Source: an uncultured Verrucomicrobiota bacterium
GTDB taxonomy: Bacteria; Verrucomicrobiota; Verrucomicrobiia; Limisphaerales; UBA9464
Reading direction: 5' to 3'
DNA length: 8,500 nt
NCBI GenBank assembly: GCA_903930165.1
Contig: CAIYXO010000248.1
Coordinates: 1 to 8,500 of the forward strand
Shown here: positions 1 through 8,500 of the stretch, piece by piece
How positions within the stretch are numbered: the first letter of the stretch is position 1
Layout of the letters: each line of letters opens with the position of its first letter
Made by a program: the position numbers and the translations under genes
The notes under the pieces: generated by a model
What the model was told of the DNA's origin: nothing
Databases searched by the model: none
Seen by the model: the letters and a program-made list of their open reading frames with translations, nothing else

Positions 1-1935
1 CGCCAGGTGCTCGGCGAGACCTGGGTCGACCATTACGGCGGCTACCGCAGCCAGGGAACCCGGGGAATCGTCGTCCCCGGCCAGGAGGCGCATCCGATCC
101 TGCGCGGCGTCGATCCGCTGTGGGGTCCGTCCCACGCCTATGCCGTCACGAAGCTCGAAGGCGACAGCCAACCGCTGCTGATGGGGCAGCCGTTGATGGG
201 GCTGCGTCCCGACGATGCTCCCGACTCCGGCAAGGCGCCGGTGCCGATCGCCTGGACCAAGACCTTCACCGGCACGTCGGGCAAGGCGGCCCGCGTCTTC
301 ACCACGACCCTGGGCTATGGCGACGACTTCCGTGAGGAGTCCATCCGGCGCCTGCTGGTGAACGCCTGCTACTGGTGCGTCGGACTGGAGGCGAAGATCC
401 CCGCCAAGTCCGACGTGGCCACGGTGGGGAACTACTCGCCGCGGAAGAGCGACTTCGGCGGCTTCCGCCGCGGCGTGCGGCCCTCGGACCTCCAGCAGAA
501 CCTCAGCACCGACGACCTCGCCGACGTGCCGTTCAACGGGCGCGAGGCGGAGTTCTACCGGATCGTGGACGTTCCCATGCCGCCCGAGGCGGTGATGGAG
601 GCGGGCAGCGTGCTCGAGTTGCCGGACGGACGACTTGCCGTCGGGACGCGCCGTGGCGAGGTCCATTTGGCGACCGGGGCCGGCACGACGCCGGCCGCTC
701 CCAAGTGGACGCTCTTCGCGAGCGGCCTGACCGAGGTGCTCGGGCTCGCGTGGCGCGACGGGGAGCTGTACGCCACGCAACAGGGCGAGCTCACGCGGCT
801 GCGGGACACCGACGGCGACGGCCGGGCGGACCGGTATGAGACGGTCAGCGACGCCTGGGCCTGGGGCGGCGAGCACGAGTACACCTTCGGATCGGACTTC
901 GACCGGGACGGCGCGGTGTGGACCGTGCATGGGCTCACCGACAGCTACACCTCCGAGCGGCTCTTCCGCGGCTGGGCGCTCCGGCATTTCCCGGACGGAC
1001 GGTTCGAGGTCATGGGAAGCGGCCTGCGCAGTCCCGGAGGAATCACCTTCAACGACGCCGGCGACGCCTTCTACGCCGAGAGCCAAGGGCCATGGAACAG
1101 CTCGTGTTCCATCAAGCACCTCCGTCCCGGCGGATTCCACGGACATCCCGCCGGCAACCGCTGGTACGACCAGGCCCCGGGAATGGGGAAACGTCCCGTC
1201 GATCCGCCCGGCGACGAGGCGAGCCGCCGCATTCCCTACGCCGCCGCCGAACCCGCCTTCGTCCTGCCCGCGGTCCTGCTTCCGTACAAGAAGATGGGCC
1301 AGAGCGCCTCGGCCTTGATGCCGGACCGCTCGGGCGGCCGGTTCGGTCCGTTCACCGGCCAGATCTTCGTGGGCGACTACACGTTGAGCCTCGTGTCCCG
1401 GGTCGACCTGGAGCAGGTCGACGGCGTGTACCAGGGCGCCTGCTTCCCGTTCCGCCAGGGCTTCGCCACCGGGCTGATCGGTGGGGCGCTCACCCGCGAC
1501 GGACACCTCTTCGTCGGCGGCAGCAAGCGGGGTTGGCCGGTCCGCGGGCTTTCCGCCCGGGCGTTCCAGCGGCTCGACTGGACAGGCGTCGTCCCCTTCG
1601 AGGTGCACTCGATGCGCATCCGTCCCGACGGCTTCGAACTGCGCTTCACCCGTCCCGTGGACGCCGCCACCGCCGCCGATCCGGAGAGCTATCAGATGGA
1701 GACCTACACCCATCACTTCTACGGCGCCTACGGTGGTCCCGAGATCGAGCAGGCGGAGCAGCGGGTGGTGTCGGCGACGCCGTCCCCGGACGGACTCCGC
1801 GTCCGTTTGGTGGTCGACCGACTGCTCCCGGGCCACATCCATGAGCTAAACCTTCCGGGCCTGCGCGACCGCACCGGCGAACCCTTGCTGCATGAGGTCG
1901 CCTACTACACGGTGAACCGCATCCCGAAACCCTGA
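1..1935 (+). CDS. ThuA-like domain plus beta-propeller secreted protein (5' end missing)
   Basis: The reading frame is open from the first base, so the true start lies upstream. The 645 codons in view (residues counted from window codon 1) begin inside a ThuA-like domain (about 1-130). Its end shows the family pattern of a PVAWT-like strand (here VPIAWTKTF), a GKAARVFTTTLG segment and an RRLLVNACYW helix. A linker rich in Ser, Gly and Arg follows (about 131-180). Next comes a large beta-propeller of the NHL/sorbosone-dehydrogenase type (about 185-525) with repeated strands such as LPDGRLAVGT, DGELYATQQG and DGHLFVGG. It holds a possible calcium loop, DTDGDGRAD (269-277). The end (about 530-640) is a beta-sandwich starting with MRIRPDGFELRFTRPV. 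No c-type haem CxxCH motif occurs in this part. The function is unproven; ThuA proteins are linked to sugar metabolism, and some propellers of this class are sugar dehydrogenases. Only 17 bp separate it from the following sulfatase gene, which suggests co-transcription. Confidence 0.85.
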   Translation, partial: RQVLGETWVDHYGGYRSQGTRGIVVPGQEAHPILRGVDPLWGPSHAYAVTKLEGDSQPLLMGQPLMGLRPDDAPDSGKAPVPIAWTKTFTGTSGKAARVFTTTLGYGDDFREESIRRLLVNACYWCVGLEAKIPAKSDVATVGNYSPRKSDFGGFRRGVRPSDLQQNLSTDDLADVPFNGREAEFYRIVDVPMPPEAVMEAGSVLELPDGRLAVGTRRGEVHLATGAGTTPAAPKWTLFASGLTEVLGLAWRDGELYATQQGELTRLRDTDGDGRADRYETVSDAWAWGGEHEYTFGSDFDRDGAVWTVHGLTDSYTSERLFRGWALRHFPDGRFEVMGSGLRSPGGITFNDAGDAFYAESQGPWNSSCSIKHLRPGGFHGHPAGNRWYDQAPGMGKRPVDPPGDEASRRIPYAAAEPAFVLPAVLLPYKKMGQSASALMPDRSGGRFGPFTGQIFVGDYTLSLVSRVDLEQVDGVYQGACFPFRQGFATGLIGGALTRDGHLFVGGSKRGWPVRGLSARAFQRLDWTGVVPFEVHSMRIRPDGFELRFTRPVDAATAADPESYQMETYTHHFYGAYGGPEIEQAEQRVVSATPSPDGLRVRLVVDRLLPGHIHELNLPGLRDRTGEPLLHEVAYYTVNRIPKP

Positions 1936-1952
1936 TCCCGCGCCTCCGTCCC

Positions 1953-3494
1953 ATGGTGTCCGCCGCATCCCGCGTCCTCCTGCTCGTGCTGCTCTTCGCG
2001 GGCCTCGCGCCTCGTGCGGTCGCCGCCGCGCTCCGGCCCAACGTGCTGCTGATCCTCGCCGACGACCTGGGCGTCGGCGACCACTCCTGCCTCAACACCA
2101 ACAGCGCGTGGAAGACGCCGAACCTGGATCGCCTGGCGCGCGGGGGACGTGTGTTCACCGACGCCCATTCCGCGTCTTCGGTCTGCACCCCCAGCCGTCT
2201 CGCGCTGCTGACCGGGCGCTATGCCTGGCGTGGGCGTCTCAAGTCCGGAGTCCTCGACGGCTATGATCCCGCGCTCCTCGAGCCGCGTCGTCCGAACCTC
2301 GCCCGCTTCCTCCAGGGCCACGGCTACGCCACCGCGATGGTCGGCAAGTGGCACCTGGGTCTCGACTGGGTGCGGAAAGGGGAGGGGCGCGAGGACGTGG
2401 ACTTCACCCGGCCGTTCGGCGGAGGGCCGCTCGCGCACGGGTTCGAGATGTTCCACGGGATCGCCGCCTCGCTCGACATGCCGCCCTACGCCTACCTGGA
2501 AGGCGACCGCGTGCCGGTGCCGCCGGACCGCCGGATCGAGGCCGGGAAGGCGCCGGCGATGTGGCGTGCCGGGGTCGTGGCGCCCGACTTCGTCCATGCC
2601 GAGGTGCAGGCCCGCCTCTTCGACCGGGCGCTCGGTTTCCTGGAGGCCCGTTCGCGTTCTTCCGACGGACGTCCGTTCTTCCTCCACCTCGCCCTCGCCT
2701 CGCCCCACACCCCGATCGTCCCCACCGCTGGATACGAAGGGCGGACCGGCACCACGGCCTACGGCGATTTCGTGGCCGAACTCGACGCCTCGGTGGGACG
2801 CCTGCTCGACCTGCTGGACCGCACCGGCCAGGCGGCCGACACGCTGGTGTTCTTCACCGCGGACAACGGCTGTTCCCCCGCCGCGGACCTCGCGGCGTTG
2901 GCCCGGTACCGTCACGACCCGAGCGCGGGCTTCCGCGGCCACAAGGCGGACCTCTTCGAGGGCGGCCACCGGGTTCCGCTGATCGTGCGTTGGCCCGGGC
3001 ACATCCCGCCGGGAACGCGCTGCGCGGCGACGGTCGGGCAGGTGGACATCCTGCCCACGGTGGCCGAGGCCTTCCATCGCGGGATCTCGCGGCAGGTCGG
3101 CTTGGATGGCGTCAGCTTCCTTCCCCAGTTGCTCGGAACGAACACCACGCCAACGGGCCGCGACGGCTTGGTCCACCATTCGATCAACGGATCCTTCGCC
3201 CTGCGCGACGGCCGCTGGAAGCTGTTGCTGGCCCCCGATTCCGGCGGGTGGAGCGCGCCCCGTCCGGGCGATGCGGGAATCGCCGGGCTTCCGCGGTTCC
3301 AGCTCTACGACCTCGAGACCGACCCCGCGGAACGGACCAACCGGGTCGGGGAACACCCGGAGATCGTGCGTCGCCTCGGGCTTTCCCTGCGCCGGATCGT
3401 CGAGCGCGGCCGCAGTACGGCGGGTCCGGACGTGACCAACGACCTGAGCCGCCCCTGGCCGCAGGTCGGATGGACCAACGAGTTCGTTCCCTGA
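1953..3494 (+). CDS. Secreted type I sulfatase (arylsulfatase family)
   Basis: This 513-aa protein should hydrolyse sulfate esters, probably on a glycan, outside the cytoplasm. Residues 1-24 look like a Sec signal peptide: Arg7, a hydrophobic run VLLLVLLFAGLA, and AVA before the likely cut. The alkaline-phosphatase-fold sulfatase signature is complete. It has metal-binding D37-D38 in LILADDLG, the formylglycine precursor C78 in C-T-P-S-R (78-82), K132 and H134 in GKWH, H252 in SPHTP, D304-N305 in TADNG, and K331 in GHKADLFEGG. The C-terminal part has the usual ALRDGRWKLLL and LYDLETDPAERTN strands. The length is normal for the family. The ATG at 1953 is chosen because it gives a full signal peptide; no Shine-Dalgarno sequence precedes it. 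The active-site Cys needs conversion to formylglycine by an FGE or anSME enzyme that is not in the window. The exact substrate cannot be told; the overall look is arylsulfatase A/GALNS-like. It lies 17 bp after the ThuA/propeller gene. Confidence 0.95.
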   Translation: MVSAASRVLLLVLLFAGLAPRAVAAALRPNVLLILADDLGVGDHSCLNTNSAWKTPNLDRLARGGRVFTDAHSASSVCTPSRLALLTGRYAWRGRLKSGVLDGYDPALLEPRRPNLARFLQGHGYATAMVGKWHLGLDWVRKGEGREDVDFTRPFGGGPLAHGFEMFHGIAASLDMPPYAYLEGDRVPVPPDRRIEAGKAPAMWRAGVVAPDFVHAEVQARLFDRALGFLEARSRSSDGRPFFLHLALASPHTPIVPTAGYEGRTGTTAYGDFVAELDASVGRLLDLLDRTGQAADTLVFFTADNGCSPAADLAALARYRHDPSAGFRGHKADLFEGGHRVPLIVRWPGHIPPGTRCAATVGQVDILPTVAEAFHRGISRQVGLDGVSFLPQLLGTNTTPTGRDGLVHHSINGSFALRDGRWKLLLAPDSGGWSAPRPGDAGIAGLPRFQLYDLETDPAERTNRVGEHPEIVRRLGLSLRRIVERGRSTAGPDVTNDLSRPWPQVGWTNEFVP

Positions 3495-3501
3495 GTTCCC
3501 G

Positions 3502-3518
3502 ATCCCTTCGGAGGGGAT
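3502..3518 (+). terminator. Weak hairpin just after the sulfatase stop codon
   Basis: ATCCCT and AGGGGAT can pair around a TCGG loop with one bulged G, seven bases after the stop codon of the upstream sulfatase gene. The position suits a transcript end, but no T-tract follows, so an intrinsic terminator is doubtful. It may instead be an mRNA 3'-end stabilising structure or part of the adjoining repeat cluster. Confidence 0.22.
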
Positions 3519-3520
3519 GG

Positions 3521-3582
3521 GCACGCTAAGCCGCCAAGCCGCAGGGGATCGGGAAGAGGACCGCTGGTCTCCGGTGGCGGAA
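3521..3582 (+). repeat. Direct repeat, copy A (about 62 bp)
   Basis: The left third is an array of three 8-bp units (CGCTAAGC, CGCCAAGC, CGCAGGGG, 3524-3547). The remaining part (3543-3582) aligns without gaps to 3732-3771 with 31 of 40 bases identical. Over the full length, roughly 48 of 62 positions match copy B at 3709-3771 with a one-base gap. The divergence suggests an old duplication or two members of a dispersed family. Confidence 0.65.
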
Positions 3583-3588
3583 TTCTTC

Positions 3589-3615
3589 GCACCCTTGGCA
3601 CCCTTGGCACCCTTG
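3589..3615 (+). repeat. Tandem repeat, three perfect copies of a 9-bp unit
   Basis: GCACCCTTG occurs three times head to tail with no mismatch, followed by GTTGTGAA. The reverse complement reads TTCACAAC followed by CAAGGGTGC units. That resembles the dispersed 'CAC(G)AAGG'-type intergenic repeat I recall from many environmental genomes; this family link is from memory and was not searched. Confidence 0.85.
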
Positions 3616-3634
3616 GTTGTGAACCCCGTTTCGT

Positions 3635-3733
3635 CCGCGAGCTCCGCGCCTCCGCGTGGGAAAAGGTCTCCTCCCTTTCGCCCGTCGCAGGAGACGCACC
3701 CGGAAGACGCACGCGGAGCCGCGGAGTTCGCGG
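3635..3733. repeat. Inverted repeat with 24-bp arms and an inner 7-bp inverted repeat
   Basis: The left arm 3635-3658 and the right arm 3710-3733 are reverse complements at 22 of 24 positions, separated by 51 bp. Each arm is itself made of period-8 units (CTCCGCGC, CTCCGCGT on the left; CGCGGAGC, CGCGGAGT on the right). Inside the loop a perfect 7-bp inverted repeat, GTCTCCT (3666-3672) and AGGAGAC (3689-3695), shares nearly the same centre. Transcribed in either direction, the whole could fold into a long stem. No transposase or target-site duplication is visible. Confidence 0.75.
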
Positions 3734-3771
3734 GGGAGCGGGAAGGGAATCGCGGTTCTCCAGTGGCCGAA
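3709..3771 (+). repeat. Direct repeat, copy B (63 bp)
   Basis: This is the second copy of the module at 3521-3582. It has the same order of parts: a GCACGC start, an octamer array of the CGCNNAGC type, then a 40-bp block ending in a GTGGCNGAA motif. The left octamers doubly serve as the right arm of the 24-bp inverted repeat, so direct and inverted repetition overlap here. Confidence 0.65.
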
Positions 3772-3816
3772 CCAAACGCCGAGTGGCCACCGTTGATGCT
3801 TCGGGTCCCGCTGCTC

Positions 3817-3844
3817 CTTGGCGTCTTTGCGTTTCTGCGTGAGG
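3817..3844 (+). repeat. Octamer array (GCGT units)
   Basis: After CTTG, three 8-bp units each begin with GCGT (3821-3828, 3829-3836, 3837-3844). Bases 3817-3832 are the reverse complement of 3523-3538 at 14 of 16 positions. They therefore form an outer inverted repeat around the other elements of the spacer. The array ends 60 bp before the start codon of the fusion gene. Confidence 0.65.
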
Positions 3845-3904
3845 TCCGTCTTCTTTCCCAATGAGGGGTTGGCTGGAGCTGCGGAATTCCAAACGATTCC
3901 TCCC

Positions 3905-8401
<4,497 letters not shown>

Positions 8402-8414
8402 TGGGGATGTTGGC

Positions 8415-8461
8415 CCGTCGCCCGTGGTCCGTTGTCCGTCGCCCCCCTTTCAACTTTCAAC
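8415..8461 (+). repeat. Heptamer arrays after the fusion gene
   Basis: Four adjacent 7-bp units of consensus CCGTBGY occupy 8415-8442. After a short C run, two perfect TTTCAAC units follow (8448-8461). The next bases, CCCTCGA and CCTTCCC, keep the same 7-bp spacing loosely. The array starts 14 bp after the stop codon. I recall similar strings in intergenic DNA of Verrucomicrobiota and other environmental bacteria, but this was not searched. Confidence 0.7.
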
Positions 8462-8485
8462 CCCTCGACCTTCCCTCGGATTGGC

Positions 8486-8500
8486 CACAGAGGCACGGAG
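8486..8500 (+). repeat. Start of an octamer array cut by the window end
   Basis: CACAGAGG is followed by CACGGAG at the last base, an 8-bp period that resembles the CGCGGAGC units at 3712-3727. It probably continues beyond the window. With under two full units in view, the call rests mainly on similarity to the other spacer. Confidence 0.45.

Larger units (their letters stand above)
3495..3904. other. Repeat-rich intergenic spacer without a credible gene
   Basis: These 410 bp separate the two sulfatase genes. Short open frames exist on both strands, but they translate to low-complexity strings such as APLAPLAPL or GAKGAKGAK that simply mirror the DNA repeats, so I call no gene. The region contains two copies of a roughly 62-bp direct repeat, a triple 9-bp repeat, several arrays of degenerate 8-bp units in both orientations, and three nested inverted repeats centred near 3678-3684. 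No convincing -35/-10 promoter or operator was seen. A promoter for the fusion gene may still lie here, since the gap is far longer than the 17 bp upstream. Confidence 0.8.

Noticed and set aside
3521..3844. CRISPR-like array
   Set aside because: The two longer copies are only about 77% alike and 126 bp apart, there is no series of regular unique spacers, and no cas gene is present.
3517..3864. 115-codon plus-strand frame in the spacer
   Set aside because: The translation mirrors the DNA repeats (for example APLAPLAPL), no ribosome binding site precedes it, and both repeat copies give the same short peptide pattern by duplication.
3818..3904. Upstream in-frame TTG start for the fusion gene, adding 29 residues
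   Set aside because: The added residues are encoded by the octamer array and would bury the signal peptide, whereas the ATG at 3905 starts directly on it.

Overview
The window is GC-rich bacterial DNA that encodes three secreted, carbohydrate-directed proteins, all on the + strand. The gene style points to a PVC-superphylum heterotroph, most likely Verrucomicrobiota and less likely Planctomycetota. The reasons are a ThuA domain fused to a large beta-propeller, formylglycine sulfatases with signal peptides, a DUF2341/LamG/SGNH-esterase multidomain protein, start codons without Shine-Dalgarno sequences, and intergenic DNA full of short degenerate 7-9 bp repeats. The assignment to a phylum is inference from recalled family distribution; no marker gene is present.

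Layout: (1) 1-1935 is the 3' part of a gene for a ThuA-like plus beta-propeller plus C-terminal beta-sandwich protein, cut by the window start. (2) 1953-3494 follows after only 17 bp and encodes a complete secreted type I sulfatase of 513 aa. These two probably form one transcription unit. (3) 3495-3904 is a 410-bp spacer with no credible gene. It is built from short degenerate repeats in both orientations, including nested inverted repeats and two copies of a roughly 62-bp direct repeat. (4) 3905-8401 encodes a 1498-aa protein in which a complete second sulfatase is fused in frame to DUF2341, LamG-like, Ig-like and SGNH (sialate O-acetylesterase-like) domains. (5) 8402-8500 is the start of another repeat-rich spacer made of heptamer and octamer units.

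Working together (inference): both sulfatases carry signal peptides and the C-x-P-S-R formylglycine site, so they should remove sulfate esters from an extracellular or periplasmic glycan. The esterase half of the third protein should remove O-acetyl esters from the same kind of substrate, with the LamG-like domain as a possible glycan-binding module. The set therefore looks like the decoration-stripping part of a locus for using a sulfated and acetylated polysaccharide. No glycoside hydrolase, transporter, regulator or sulfatase-maturating enzyme lies in the window.

The most notable items are the sulfatase-esterase fusion and the repeat architecture that flanks it on both sides. No RNA gene, CRISPR array, insertion sequence or transposase is visible.
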